In this document: one piece after another, positions 9,057-17,401 of the stretch
How the letters are laid out: each line of letters opens with the position of its first letter
Numbering within the stretch: position 1 is the first letter of the stretch
Origin: Exilibacterium tricleocarpae
GTDB lineage: Bacteria > Pseudomonadota > Gammaproteobacteria > Pseudomonadales > Cellvibrionaceae
Length of the DNA stretch: 64,000 nucleotides
Direction: 5' to 3'
Assembly: GCF_007004655.1 (NCBI RefSeq)
Contig: NZ_ML660099.1
Coordinates: forward strand, 62,001 to 126,000
Notes under the pieces: generated by a model
What the model was told of the DNA's origin: nothing
What the model saw: the letters and a program-made list of their open reading frames with translations, nothing else
Database searches by the model: none
Position numbers and translations under genes: made by a program

Positions 9057-10443
9057 TTCACTGGAGTTTGCACTATTCCTCCCAGTCGTATTGCTGCTGT
9101 ATGCCTTCGTCTACCAGAAGGAACAGGCGCGGGATGTCTTTCTGCTCGCCGCCAGCTATTTCTTCTATATGTCCTGGGAATGGCAATACGCAGGCTTGAT
9201 TCTGCTATCGACGGTTGTCGACTACTTTCTGGGCCTGGCATTCGAGCACAAGCGCTTTGCACACCGTAAAAAACTGTTGGTCACCATCAGCCTTTTAGTC
9301 AATCTGGGCGTGCTGGCACTTTTCAAATACTTCAATTTCTTCGCCTTTAACCTCAATACGTTAATGGCGTGGTACTCAGGAGCTACGCCGATCAGTTTCC
9401 ACGAGCTGTTGCTGCCGGTAGGCATTTCCTTTTACACCTTCCAGACCCTGAGCTACACCATAGATCTGTACCGGGGCGCCATACCCGCGGAGAGAAACTT
9501 TATCAAGTTTGCCGTTTTCGTCTCCTTCTTCCCGCAACTGGTCGCCGGTCCTATCGTACGCGCCAAGGATTTTCTGCCCCAGCTCTATAAAAAAATCCGC
9601 TTTGAGCGGGAAAACTTCGAGTTCGGGCTACAGTTGGTGTTTATCGGCCTGCTTAAGAAAATTGTTATCGCCGATTTACTCGCCTATTTAATTGTCGATT
9701 CCGTGTTTGAAAATCCGGGGCAGTACTCTTCCGTTGAATTGATGGTTGCGCTCTACGCCTACGCTTTCCAAATCTACTGTGACTTTTCCGGATATTCCGA
9801 TATCGCCATAGGCGTGGCGTGCATGTTGGGCTTTACACTGCCAATTAACTTTAACCGGCCCTATCTGTCCCAGACGCCTTCGGAATTCTGGACGCGCTGG
9901 CATATCTCACTGTCGTCGTGGCTGCGGGACTATCTGTATATCAGCCTCGGCGGCAACCGACTCGGCAAGCTTTTCACTATCAGGAATCTGTTTCTGACTA
10001 TGGTTTTAGGCGGGCTCTGGCACGGTGCGGCCTGGACGTTTATTCTCTGGGGCGCCTACCACGGCCTTATTTTGAGCCTGACCCGGGGCGTTCAACCGGA
10101 GCAACGCTTTAACGGCAAGATGGTGCTCAAAATACTGATTATGTTTCACGCCACCCTGCTCGGCTGGCTGATTTTCCGCATCGACAGTCTGGAGAACCTG
10201 GGCGTCTACCTGGGGGGAATTGCAGACCTGTCATCCGGCTTCGATTTCTCGCCGATCGTACTGATGATACTGGCACTGGCCTCACTGATGCATATCGTTC
10301 CGCAAGACTTCTCCAGGTCGGTGTTGAACTGGGTCGACCTGCGGCTGCCCGTGTTGATAAAGTCAGGTATCTATGCCGGAGCGATCTTTATTTTTTACGG
10401 GCTTAGCCTGGAGGAAACTACGTTTATTTATTTTCAGTTTTAG
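9043..10443 (+). CDS. MBOAT-family O-acyltransferase (AlgI-like)
   Basis: 466 residues with ten or more membrane helices. Opening FNSLEFALFLPVVLLLYAFV, internal GISFYTFQTLSYTIDLYRG and FFPQLVAGPIVRAKDFLPQL, and LGGLWHGAAWTFILWGAYHG with the conserved membrane-embedded His (LWHGA) are all typical of AlgI/DltB-type MBOAT proteins. These take an acyl group, usually acetyl, across the inner membrane for O-acylation of exopolysaccharide. Two ATGs (9043 and 9046) follow a GGAGAGGA ribosome site; the second has slightly better spacing. It is the last gene of the run, followed by the palindromic element at 10504-10607. Confidence 0.93.
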   Translation: MMVFNSLEFALFLPVVLLLYAFVYQKEQARDVFLLAASYFFYMSWEWQYAGLILLSTVVDYFLGLAFEHKRFAHRKKLLVTISLLVNLGVLALFKYFNFFAFNLNTLMAWYSGATPISFHELLLPVGISFYTFQTLSYTIDLYRGAIPAERNFIKFAVFVSFFPQLVAGPIVRAKDFLPQLYKKIRFERENFEFGLQLVFIGLLKKIVIADLLAYLIVDSVFENPGQYSSVELMVALYAYAFQIYCDFSGYSDIAIGVACMLGFTLPINFNRPYLSQTPSEFWTRWHISLSSWLRDYLYISLGGNRLGKLFTIRNLFLTMVLGGLWHGAAWTFILWGAYHGLILSLTRGVQPEQRFNGKMVLKILIMFHATLLGWLIFRIDSLENLGVYLGGIADLSSGFDFSPIVLMILALASLMHIVPQDFSRSVLNWVDLRLPVLIKSGIYAGAIFIFYGLSLEETTFIYFQF

Positions 10444-10503
10444 TTTCCTGGACGGTAAGTTTTTCACCCAAAACAGGTTTTAGTGTCCTTAGCCGGCCCG
10501 GCG

Positions 10504-10607
10504 TCAATCCGGGAAGAGCCCTTCGGAACACGCCGTGCATACATCCCTGTAGGCTCTCCGCCAGCATCCCTGCTGGCGAAGGTTCCGAAGGGCTCTTCCC
10601 GGATTGA
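10504..10607. repeat. Composite palindromic repeat, copy 1 (26-bp arms, two-hairpin core)
   Basis: Perfect 26-base inverted repeats at 10504-10529 and 10582-10607 enclose a 52-base core. The core contains two small hairpins with the same six-base loop: TAC-ATCCCT-GTA (10540-10551) and GCCAGC-ATCCCT-GCTGGC (10560-10577). The core aligns without gaps, over about 35 bases, to that of the element at 50635-50760, although the arms of the two elements are unrelated. It lies between two convergent genes and could also end both transcripts. On the minus strand the loops read AGGGAU. Confidence 0.85.
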
Positions 10608-10718
10608 GGCCTATGTGCCACCGAAGTAACAATGTTTTCCGCTCGAAGCACTAGCCGACGCAGTGCTCAGCTTTGGTCGCTGCGACACGCAACTCTCATC
10701 ACCCCGCCATTGCCAGAC

Positions 10719-11768
10719 TTAAGCCAGCAGGCCCGACAACTGACGTTGTACCCTGGACTGACCCGAGAGATAGCGCTTGACCAGTTTGATTTGTATATAA
10801 GTCAAGGTAACACCGACTGCCAACAGAAAATTGGCTTTGATAAAAAACAACAGCAAATCCCCGTTGGTCGGGCCGATCACAAACTCCCAAAAGTAAAAAG
10901 CCGAGATATGCCACAGGTATATCCACAATGAGTTGGACGATAGCCAGACAATCACCGCAGAGGCTTTCAAACCCGGCCTGAGAAAATTACGGCAGAGAAG
11001 ATAAAACAGATTTAACGCACAGAAAGCATAAGACAAATAATAAATGGTGGGCGGGTACTTGAAGTTCTGGGTAGGAATAAAAGCCCCTTGATCCAGATAT
11101 TTACTGACTGCCAGCCCACCAAAGAGCAGAAACGCAACGCCTGCTACGACAATAATCTGCCGATTGGTAAGCTCGGCCAGGCGCAAACCGTAAAAATACA
11201 GCAGCGAATAGGGCAGGATAACGAACACCACCGTATTCATAAATCCGCTCAGCACCGCGGGCACATAGGGTGTCAAGCGCCACAGCACAAGTTCGTAGAC
11301 GATGTAGAGCAACAGCAGAGAGGCAAAGTATACCGAGTTGGGAATCGGGGCCCGATTGATCCGCAGCGCCAGAGGCGTAATCAACGCCAGAATAATATAC
11401 ACCTTCAGAATCCATACAAAGCCGATACCACTATAAAAGGTATATGACGTAGCCATGCGGCCGAAGCTGAAAGGATAGGCCTGGCCAAGATAGGTAAAAA
11501 TCAGCCAGGTTACGGCAAAGAAGACGGTCAGAAATATCCAGGCCGGAAGAATCAGTCTGCTCAACCGCTTTTTTAGAAACGGCACTAAATCCAGTGACCG
11601 GTTCCGGTAGATCACCACATAAGTCAGTCCGGAGGCGACAATCAACAGCGGCGTGCCGAAATTCCTCAACTGGAACAGCCAGGCCGGTGGCTCAGCATGA
11701 GCAATCATGATGATTATCACGCCGAGAAACCGCATCAAATCCAAACTGACGTTTCTCTGCCCCGCCAC
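10719..11768 (-). CDS. Acyltransferase family 3 (OafA/fucose 4-O-acetylase-like) membrane protein
   Basis: 349 residues with about ten membrane helices. The N-terminal SLDLMRFLGVIIIMIAHAEPP carries the conserved His of acyltransferase 3 proteins, and FLKKRLSRLILPAW the conserved Arg motif in the first cytoplasmic loop. Members O-acetylate sugars of lipopolysaccharide or exopolysaccharide with acetyl-CoA as donor. It is convergent with the MBOAT gene across the palindromic repeat and is the second of at least three O-acylation systems in the locus. Confidence 0.88.
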   Translation of the reverse strand: MAGQRNVSLDLMRFLGVIIIMIAHAEPPAWLFQLRNFGTPLLIVASGLTYVVIYRNRSLDLVPFLKKRLSRLILPAWIFLTVFFAVTWLIFTYLGQAYPFSFGRMATSYTFYSGIGFVWILKVYIILALITPLALRINRAPIPNSVYFASLLLLYIVYELVLWRLTPYVPAVLSGFMNTVVFVILPYSLLYFYGLRLAELTNRQIIVVAGVAFLLFGGLAVSKYLDQGAFIPTQNFKYPPTIYYLSYAFCALNLFYLLCRNFLRPGLKASAVIVWLSSNSLWIYLWHISAFYFWEFVIGPTNGDLLLFFIKANFLLAVGVTLTYIQIKLVKRYLSGQSRVQRQLSGLLA

Positions 11769-11993
11769 TTTGCCTCCTTGTCCCCTATCCCCAAAATACC
11801 CACGTTATCACAGCGAACCCGCCCGGAAGCCATTCCACTGCCACTCTGGGAATTCTACTAGGAATCAAACGTTGCTTGTATAACAATAAATCAAATTAAG
11901 GCGTGGAAATTACACTCTTCGCTATGTCACTGCTTACTGCAGGTAAGACAGGGGGTGCGGGCGGCTTGATCGACGGGAGAGCCTGTGGATAAA

Positions 11994-12022
11994 CCGGCAC
12001 CGAGGCAAAACCTCAGTGCCGG
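11994..12022 (-). terminator. Hairpin terminator for the secreted lyase-like gene
   Basis: Two 12-base arms (11994-12005 and 12011-12022) pair with one mismatch around the loop CAAAA. On the minus strand the hairpin begins 26 bases after the stop codon of the 12049-12927 gene and is followed by a short T-rich stretch (TTTAT). It is a good intrinsic terminator candidate, although the T-run is short. Confidence 0.6.
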
Positions 12023-12048
12023 AAAACTTTACACGTGAAAAGCGGACT

Positions 12049-12927
12049 TTAGTTGTTGATTTCTATCCGTTCAACAACTACACCAGTAACAGGCTTGGGG
12101 GGGGATTTGGGCCGTCCCAGTTGCTCGGTCCAGCTCGGCGCCTCTTCATTAGAGAGCTTGATCTCGTCAATGTAGAGATGCTGGCTCTTGGGGGCACCGC
12201 CATTCCAATAGGTAAACATAAACAGGGAGTGAAAATAATCAGTTGCCTGGTGCAGCGTGCGGATTTCTGCCTGGGTGTAAATCAAAGTGTTGTCCAACCA
12301 TATCCGCACAAGACCTGTGCCACCCTGGGCGGCAGGCCTATCGTCAAACTTGATATAGATATCGAATTTATGCCACCTGTCTCTTTTCAGGGAGCCATCT
12401 TCGCCAAAACCATAGAGCTTTACGCCTTCACCCTCCCGGAAGATACGAAAGTCGTAGCCGCGATCTGAACCGGACAGCGTAGACGGATCGTCATTCATAA
12501 CCTGCAAATCGAGGAAGCCGTTACCACTGCCGTCACCTTTCTCGGATGCCCACCGCAACCATTTCAAGCTGCCGGTGGTGGTCTGAAAGTCGAACTCCTT
12601 GGGCACCCGCATCGCCAGGCTGGTCCAGAGGTGGTCGCCTTTGCCGAGTTCAGTCGGAAACTGCACCGCCCCGCCCCAGCGGCCAAAGCCCTCTTCACCT
12701 GCAGTGGTGTGGAGTTTGGCAGACTGAGAGCCCACATAGGAGAACTCATTGCTGTAACGGGAGTGTCCGGCGATATCGTCAAAAGAATCCGCATTTCTTT
12801 CCGCCTTCTCGCCGAGAGTGCCATCCTCGAAGCTCTTGATGACTTCCCAGGCATAACCCGGACTTGAAGCAAAAAGAATAAACGCGCAAATTTTTATTCT
12901 AGTACGAAATGTAATAACCTGTTTCAT
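12049..12927 (-). CDS. Secreted concanavalin-A-like (polysaccharide lyase-like) protein
   Basis: 292 residues with a signal peptide (KICAFILFASSPGYA, cleavage near residue 26). The mature part reads as a beta-jelly-roll domain: FEDGTLGEKA near the start, DHLWTSLAMRVP, RWHKFDIYIKFDD and the closing HLYIDEIKLSNEE are typical of ConA-like folds such as heparin-lyase-I-type polysaccharide lyases. EPS loci often encode a periplasmic lyase that trims polymer. A catalytic residue set cannot be assigned by eye, so activity is uncertain. A C-terminal PPKPVTGVVVERIEINN tail follows the domain; it is not a PEP-CTERM signal. The gene stands alone, with a terminator at 11994-12022. Confidence 0.65.
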   Translation of the reverse strand: MKQVITFRTRIKICAFILFASSPGYAWEVIKSFEDGTLGEKAERNADSFDDIAGHSRYSNEFSYVGSQSAKLHTTAGEEGFGRWGGAVQFPTELGKGDHLWTSLAMRVPKEFDFQTTTGSLKWLRWASEKGDGSGNGFLDLQVMNDDPSTLSGSDRGYDFRIFREGEGVKLYGFGEDGSLKRDRWHKFDIYIKFDDRPAAQGGTGLVRIWLDNTLIYTQAEIRTLHQATDYFHSLFMFTYWNGGAPKSQHLYIDEIKLSNEEAPSWTEQLGRPKSPPKPVTGVVVERIEINN

Positions 12928-13034
12928 CGTGCTCAGATACCTATTAAGCAGACTGAATTAGTGCTGCTCCTAGTATTGTTCAGGACCCATTACGACACAA
13001 GACAGCAGATAGAAAACCATGCGCTAACTCACAG

Positions 13035-13048
13035 TTTCGGCGCCGAAA
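13035..13048. repeat. 14-bp perfect palindrome downstream of the GT4 gene
   Basis: TTTCGGCGCCGAAA is self-complementary. Its right half can alternatively pair with sequence to about 13064 (GGCGCYGAAA arms). It lies about 40 bases past the stop of the minus-strand GT4 gene. With no T-run it is at best a Rho-independent-like stem or an mRNA 3'-end stabiliser. Confidence 0.4.
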
Positions 13049-13087
13049 GCGGGTTTTCAGCGCCACCGGCAGGCCGGCAGTAACGCA

Positions 13088-14080
13088 TTAACCCAGCGAC
13101 TCGAGGGCATTGAGAATATCGCTGCGCATACGGTTATCATCCTTTAAGCCCGTGGCGTAGCTGTGGCCGGCATCGGCGTACTGCTGCCGTAACGCCGGGT
13201 CACGCCAGAGCGATTCGATAGCCTCTCGCAAGGCTTCGCTATCGCGCGGCGGCACCTGAATGGCCCGGTTATTCCGGTCGATGATACCCACCGACGATGC
13301 ACCTTTTGTGACTATGCAGGCCTTGCGGTAGATCATTGCCTCGAGATAGACGCTGATACCGGCAGGCTGTATCGCCTCCTCCCGGATCGGCACCACCACC
13401 AGGGTACAGCTCGACAGCAGACGATTCCAGTGCTCGGCATCGACGAAGTCACTGATATGTTTGACATTGCCGGGAAAACGGTGGGGCAGCAACGCATTAT
13501 GCCTCGCCCTGGAATCATCCCGGCAGACGATCACGACCGGCCAGTCCTGCCCCTCAGCCGCTTGACACAAGGTTTCATAATCCCTCTGACTGCCGCCCAG
13601 GGATAACACAAAACCCTCGTCTTTGATCTCATAGTCATCACGACGAAAATAATTGTTTGCCTTAAAGGGTATGTAGTGAAATTTTTCGCGTCGCAGACCG
13701 TAATGCTCTTCATAGCCGGTGGTATCACGATGGATCACAAAAATGCAGTCAAAACGCCGCAAAAAGAAGCCTTTGACAAAGGCGATATAGGTTTCGAGAC
13801 GGGTACTGCCGGGATACTTCAAAATCAGGTCAAACAACGCTATTTTCACCCGTTTCCAGGTGAACACTTTCAAAAAAGCGATAAAGACATATTCGAAGAA
13901 AGACGGGTTGGCATAGAAAATCAAGTCAATTTTTGGTAAGTCCTTCACCATTCTGGCGACTTCGCGCAATCCGTTCGCAGAAAAAGGATTGAGCTTGTTG
14001 AACTTGCGAATATCCAGTTTTTCACTTTTCTGCTCGAACCTGAAATTGGTTGCAAGATACTTTTTTCCATGCCTGTGCAT
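13088..14080 (-). CDS. Glycosyltransferase family 4-like protein
   Basis: 330 residues from the ATG at 14080, preferred because AGGA lies 7 bases upstream. A longer frame to 14230 exists but would translate a 21-base tandem repeat into low-complexity SRQRKKN units and is judged non-coding. The C-terminal AGISVYLEAMIYRKACIVTKGASSVGIIDRNNRAI is the donor-binding EX7E-like region of GT-B glycosyltransferases; FVLSLGGSQRDYETLCQA opens the second Rossmann domain. The N-terminal domain is poorly conserved. It lies just downstream of the O-antigen-ligase-like gene on the same strand. Confidence 0.75.
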   Translation of the reverse strand: MHRHGKKYLATNFRFEQKSEKLDIRKFNKLNPFSANGLREVARMVKDLPKIDLIFYANPSFFEYVFIAFLKVFTWKRVKIALFDLILKYPGSTRLETYIAFVKGFFLRRFDCIFVIHRDTTGYEEHYGLRREKFHYIPFKANNYFRRDDYEIKDEGFVLSLGGSQRDYETLCQAAEGQDWPVVIVCRDDSRARHNALLPHRFPGNVKHISDFVDAEHWNRLLSSCTLVVVPIREEAIQPAGISVYLEAMIYRKACIVTKGASSVGIIDRNNRAIQVPPRDSEALREAIESLWRDPALRQQYADAGHSYATGLKDDNRMRSDILNALESLG

Positions 14081-14091
14081 TGTATTTTCCT

Positions 14092-14194
14092 GTTTTCTGC
14101 CGCTGATCGCTGTTTTCTGCCGCTGACGGCTATTTTTTTTCCGCTGACGGCTATTTTTTTTCCGCTGACGGCTATTTTTTTTCCGCTGACGGCT
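14092..14194. repeat. Tandem repeat, five units of 20-21 bp
   Basis: Two 20-base units (14092-14111, 14112-14131) are followed by three 21-base units (14132-14152, 14153-14173, 14174-14194). The last three are identical: A, eight T, then CCGCTGACGGCT. The array fills the gap between the ligase-like gene (stop at 14199) and the ribosome-binding site of the GT4 gene. On the transcribed minus strand each unit ends in a run of eight A. Slippage-prone; a copy-number change would alter leader length only. Confidence 0.9.
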
Positions 14195-14198
14195 CCTA

Positions 14199-15461
14199 TT
14201 AAAGCTGGCTTTCGGTTCTTTTGCGAACAATATTCGACAGGCACACGATCATCGGGAAGCTGATCCATAAATACGGGTAGTAAGTAATCGTAACAAACTG
14301 TCCGGCCACCAAAAACCCCAATACACCAAGCCCCAGGCCGGCGGCAAGGGCCCGCTCGACATCGGTCGTCTCTTTTGACAGCACCAGCTTGCGTGATTCA
14401 TGCAGGCAATAGAAGATGATCAACAAAAACACAAACAGACCGGTAAATCCGGCATCGGTGCCCACTTGAATAAAAATATTGTGCGGCAGTTGCGCAAAAG
14501 CATACAAAAGATCGTGAGAGTAATAGTCTTGGTAATACGGAATGAAATTGTAAAAACCGACGCCGAAAAACGGGTGATCTTTCATCATTGTCCAGCCGTG
14601 CTCCCAGTACAAGAGGCGCTGCAGCGACGATTTATCTTCGCCCGCTTCGCTGAACCTCAGCTTTTGCTCCTCTGGCAACAAGAACCACAGTGCAGTGGCG
14701 ATAATGGCAAAACCAAAAATATACTTGAAGTGAAAGATACTTTTCCTGAACATCAACAACAACTGCAACGCCAAGGCCACTTGAGAGCCACGACTGCTGG
14801 CTCCCATCACAGTCATCACGGGGCATACCCAAAAAAGGATCAGCAAACCGCGCTCAAACAGGTTGCAGCGCAGTTTGAGTGTCTTCCACAGATAGTAAGA
14901 AACCGGGAACAACATCAACATCAGAACCGCCAACTCGCCCGAGTTTTGGAAAAAACCGGTGGGCCCGGACAACCCCCAACTCGTGAACGAAAACCCTCTC
15001 TGCGCCCAGATCTTGGTCGTACCTATGGCAATTTTCTCGCTGGCAAAAAGAAACACCAGAAAAAACAGGTAGAACCGCTGCTCTTTATTGACGATTGTGA
15101 CAATGAGAAAGTAGATAATAAACCAGTTGAGAAAATCGGAATAATGCTTCTGCGACCACTCCGGATAGGTTGCGGTGAGCGAGGCGATGCTGATCACCAG
15201 CAGGAACAGTATGATCAGCACGTTGCCGGTGCTGTTGACCCAGGTAACATTCTTGTCGAGGATGGCGCCTGCAAACGCCCCCAAAATCAGCAACTGGGAC
15301 CAGGGCAGGATATCGATGGCGGGAAACAGTGACTGCGGGCGCACGAACTCAAAGAACAGATACCCGCAAATCATCCAGAACGAAAAATGCTCCCGCCGGA
15401 AGTAACTCCACATCGCCTTGACTTTAAAAGCGTAGAACTCACTAACGAGAGGCGTCGACAC
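14199..15461 (-). CDS. O-antigen ligase / Wzy-type polymerase family membrane protein
   Basis: 420 residues with ten or more membrane helices. Residues around 290-340 (LLYWEHGWTMMKDHPFFGVGFYNFIPYYQDYY and LPHNIFIQVGTDAGFTGL) form the large periplasmic loop of the Wzy_C family, with the usual HPFFGVG and PHNIF motifs. The opening YLFFEFVRPQSLFPAIDILPW fits the exosortase-A-associated ligase/polymerase subfamily. It would polymerise flipped repeat units or transfer glycans in the periplasm. The first 16 residues overlap the phosphatase gene; an ATG at 15413 is a possible alternative start. Confidence 0.85.
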   Translation of the reverse strand: MSTPLVSEFYAFKVKAMWSYFRREHFSFWMICGYLFFEFVRPQSLFPAIDILPWSQLLILGAFAGAILDKNVTWVNSTGNVLIILFLLVISIASLTATYPEWSQKHYSDFLNWFIIYFLIVTIVNKEQRFYLFFLVFLFASEKIAIGTTKIWAQRGFSFTSWGLSGPTGFFQNSGELAVLMLMLFPVSYYLWKTLKLRCNLFERGLLILFWVCPVMTVMGASSRGSQVALALQLLLMFRKSIFHFKYIFGFAIIATALWFLLPEEQKLRFSEAGEDKSSLQRLLYWEHGWTMMKDHPFFGVGFYNFIPYYQDYYSHDLLYAFAQLPHNIFIQVGTDAGFTGLFVFLLIIFYCLHESRKLVLSKETTDVERALAAGLGLGVLGFLVAGQFVTITYYPYLWISFPMIVCLSNIVRKRTESQL

Positions 15462-16008
15462 AGGCGATAAATCTCTTCACAGCTAAAGCGAGTTGATGCT
15501 CACACCGATTAAAAAAAGTGGTATTGCAGCTAAACGGATCGTGTAAATAGGGGGTCGGCGGCTCGCCCCATAGCGTCGCTATGGTAACCTGTCGGGTGCC
15601 GTTAATATGCTGGCCAAGCTCGGTGAGATGGGCGGGTTCCATCACCACCAGCACATCCCCCTGCCGGCCGACATACTCCGCTATATTGCGCGATCGATGT
15701 GCCTCTACATCCAGGCCGAGCGTCCCGGCGAACTCCAGCACCCGCGGGTCGGCGGGATCGCCGCCGCGACAGTGCAGCCCGAACGACTCCGCTGAGAACC
15801 CGGTTTCCCTCGCCACCACCTCGGCCAGCGGGCTGCGGCAGATGTTACCGGAGCATATAAACACCAGTCGCTCGGCACCGGCAAAGTCGATTTGCTGGTA
15901 CTGCCTGTAGTGACCGAGCCAGTAGAGCGCCTTGTACTTCACCGCCGCCAGCAAACCGGAGCGCGACCCAAATCTGTTCTTGATATAAGCATCTAGAGCA
16001 CTTAGCAT
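15442..16008 (-). CDS. Low-molecular-weight protein tyrosine phosphatase (Wzb-like)
   Basis: 188 residues. The catalytic P-loop is complete: LVFICSGNICRSPLAE gives C-x5-R with Cys52 and Arg58, followed by Ser59. The C-terminal YLHDPF supplies the general-acid Asp. An unusual N-terminal extension of about 45 residues precedes the phosphatase core. Wzb-type enzymes dephosphorylate the Wzc-type tyrosine kinase that controls polysaccharide export. Here the only Wzc/BY-kinase-like ATPase (42982-43716) has a degenerate Walker A, so the substrate is an open question. The gene overlaps the ligase-like gene by 20 bases. Confidence 0.9.
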   Translation of the reverse strand: MLSALDAYIKNRFGSRSGLLAAVKYKALYWLGHYRQYQQIDFAGAERLVFICSGNICRSPLAEVVARETGFSAESFGLHCRGGDPADPRVLEFAGTLGLDVEAHRSRNIAEYVGRQGDVLVVMEPAHLTELGQHINGTRQVTIATLWGEPPTPYLHDPFSCNTTFFNRCEHQLALAVKRFIACVDASR

Positions 16009-16039
16009 TTCATTTTCTTAAGTCAGGTGATCCAGTGAC

Positions 16040-17224
16040 ATGGCACAGCGACGTCAACGTATTTTAGTACTGGATGCCAATCAACGCAGTGCCCTGGCTG
16101 TCACACGATCGCTCGGCCGCATCCCGGAGCTGGCAATTTCGACCGCCGATTCTACCACAACCGCGCTGGCAGGCTATTCCCGATACAGCGAAAACTACTA
16201 CACCCATCCATCGCCCCAGCACCAACCCGAGGCATTCCTGTCGTGGCTGAATGACACCATCCGCGCGGAGGCGATCGACGCGCTATTCCCCACCACCGAA
16301 ATTACCAGCCAGCTCCTGTTGATGAACAGCGACCGCATCGGTCACTGCCTGCTGCCATTCGCGCCCTATGAAACCGTTATGTCCCTGGCCGACAAGGGCA
16401 AGCTGGTGAAGCTGGCACAGTCCGTCGACGTCCCCACCCCCGCAAGTCGGCACTACTGTCGCGCAGGCGATGTCGAGACGGAGAAGGTGGAAAAGTTTCC
16501 GGTCGTGGTCAAGCCCTGCCTGTCCCGTATCTGGACCGGTCAGCAATGGCTGGACACCGCCGTCCGAGTGGCCCGCAGCCGCGCCGAACTGGAGCATATC
16601 CTGACCGCAACCGACTATTTGCAAAATAACGAGTTTATGTTGCAGTCATTTGTCCCCGGCACCGGCGCCGGTATTTTCGCGCTCTACGACCAGGGCGAGC
16701 CGGTGGCTTTCTTTGCTCACCAGCGGCTGCGGGAAAAACCGCCCCAGGGGGGCGTTAGTGTACTGAGCGCCAGCGCTGCCATCAACCCGCGCCTGCAGGA
16801 GATGGCCCGCAAGCTGCTGTCGGCGGTCAATTGGCACGGCGTTGCCATGATCGAATTTCGGATGACCCCCGACGGGCACCCTTATTTGATGGAAGTAAAC
16901 ACCCGCTTTTGGGGGTCTTTGCAACTGGCGATAGATGCGGGGGTGGACTTTCCGAAACTGTTGTGGCAAATCACCGCACAACGCCCGGTCGATCCTGTCG
17001 GCGAGTACCGGGTCGGCCGGCGCCTGCGCTGGCTGCTGGGCGATATCGACAGTCTTTATTTAGCGCTGAGAAGCCGGGATTTTACCCGGTGGGAGAAACT
17101 GGCGAGACTGATCGGTTTTTTCATTCCCAGGCCCTTCATCACCCGCCACGAGGTGAACCGGCTCGGGGATTTGAGGCCGGCTTGGGCTGAGGTTAAGGCT
17201 TATGTTAGGGCGCTGCGGTCGTGA
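16040..17224 (+). CDS. ATP-grasp domain protein
   Basis: 394 residues. An N-terminal Rossmann-like domain (ILVLDANQRSALAVTRSLGR) is followed by an ATP-grasp fold: FPVVVKPCLSRIWTG with the ATP-binding Lys, EFMLQSFVPGTGAGIFALYDQGEP, and GVAMIEFRMTPDGHPYLMEVNTRFWGSL with the Mg-binding Glu and Asn. The layout resembles carbamoyl-phosphate-synthase-like ATP-grasp ligases found in exosortase EPS loci. These form acyl-phosphate intermediates and join a carboxylate to an amine or thiol; the substrate is unknown. It is divergent from the phosphatase gene with 31 bases between start codons. Confidence 0.82.
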   Translation: MAQRRQRILVLDANQRSALAVTRSLGRIPELAISTADSTTTALAGYSRYSENYYTHPSPQHQPEAFLSWLNDTIRAEAIDALFPTTEITSQLLLMNSDRIGHCLLPFAPYETVMSLADKGKLVKLAQSVDVPTPASRHYCRAGDVETEKVEKFPVVVKPCLSRIWTGQQWLDTAVRVARSRAELEHILTATDYLQNNEFMLQSFVPGTGAGIFALYDQGEPVAFFAHQRLREKPPQGGVSVLSASAAINPRLQEMARKLLSAVNWHGVAMIEFRMTPDGHPYLMEVNTRFWGSLQLAIDAGVDFPKLLWQITAQRPVDPVGEYRVGRRLRWLLGDIDSLYLALRSRDFTRWEKLARLIGFFIPRPFITRHEVNRLGDLRPAWAEVKAYVRALRS

Positions 17225-17246
17225 TTAGGATGTGGGGAGGGGGTTC

Positions 17247-17391
17247 TAGAAAGGGGAGTGGCACCATTCTAAGGGGACGCAACTGAAGTTACGTCCCCGC
17301 ATTGTGCCGCCGGTAGTGGTACCTTTAGAAAGGGGAGTGGCACCATTCTAGGGGGACGCAACTGAAGTTACGTCCCCGCACCGTGCCGCCG
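17247..17391. repeat. Tandem duplicated 66-bp REP-like element
   Basis: Two 66-base units, 17247-17312 and 17326-17391, differ at three positions and are separated by 13 bases (period 79). Each contains an 11-base stem with one mismatch and a TGAA loop: GGGGACGCAAC at 17273-17283 pairs with 17288-17298, and 17352-17362 pairs with 17367-17377. The stem resembles REP-type hairpins mobilised by RAYT (REP-associated tyrosine) transposases. It lies between the convergent ATP-grasp and GT4 genes and could also end both transcripts. No RAYT gene is in the window. Confidence 0.85.
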
Positions 17392-17401
17392 CAAGAGACA
17401 A

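Noticed and set aside
14081-14230. N-terminal extension of the GT4-like frame with SRQRKKN repeats
   Set aside because: It translates a DNA minisatellite; the ATG at 14080 has a good ribosome site.
14400-15332. 310-codon plus-strand frame
   Set aside because: Antisense to the multi-helix ligase-like gene; Gln/His/Arg-rich composition typical of a reversed hydrophobic gene.
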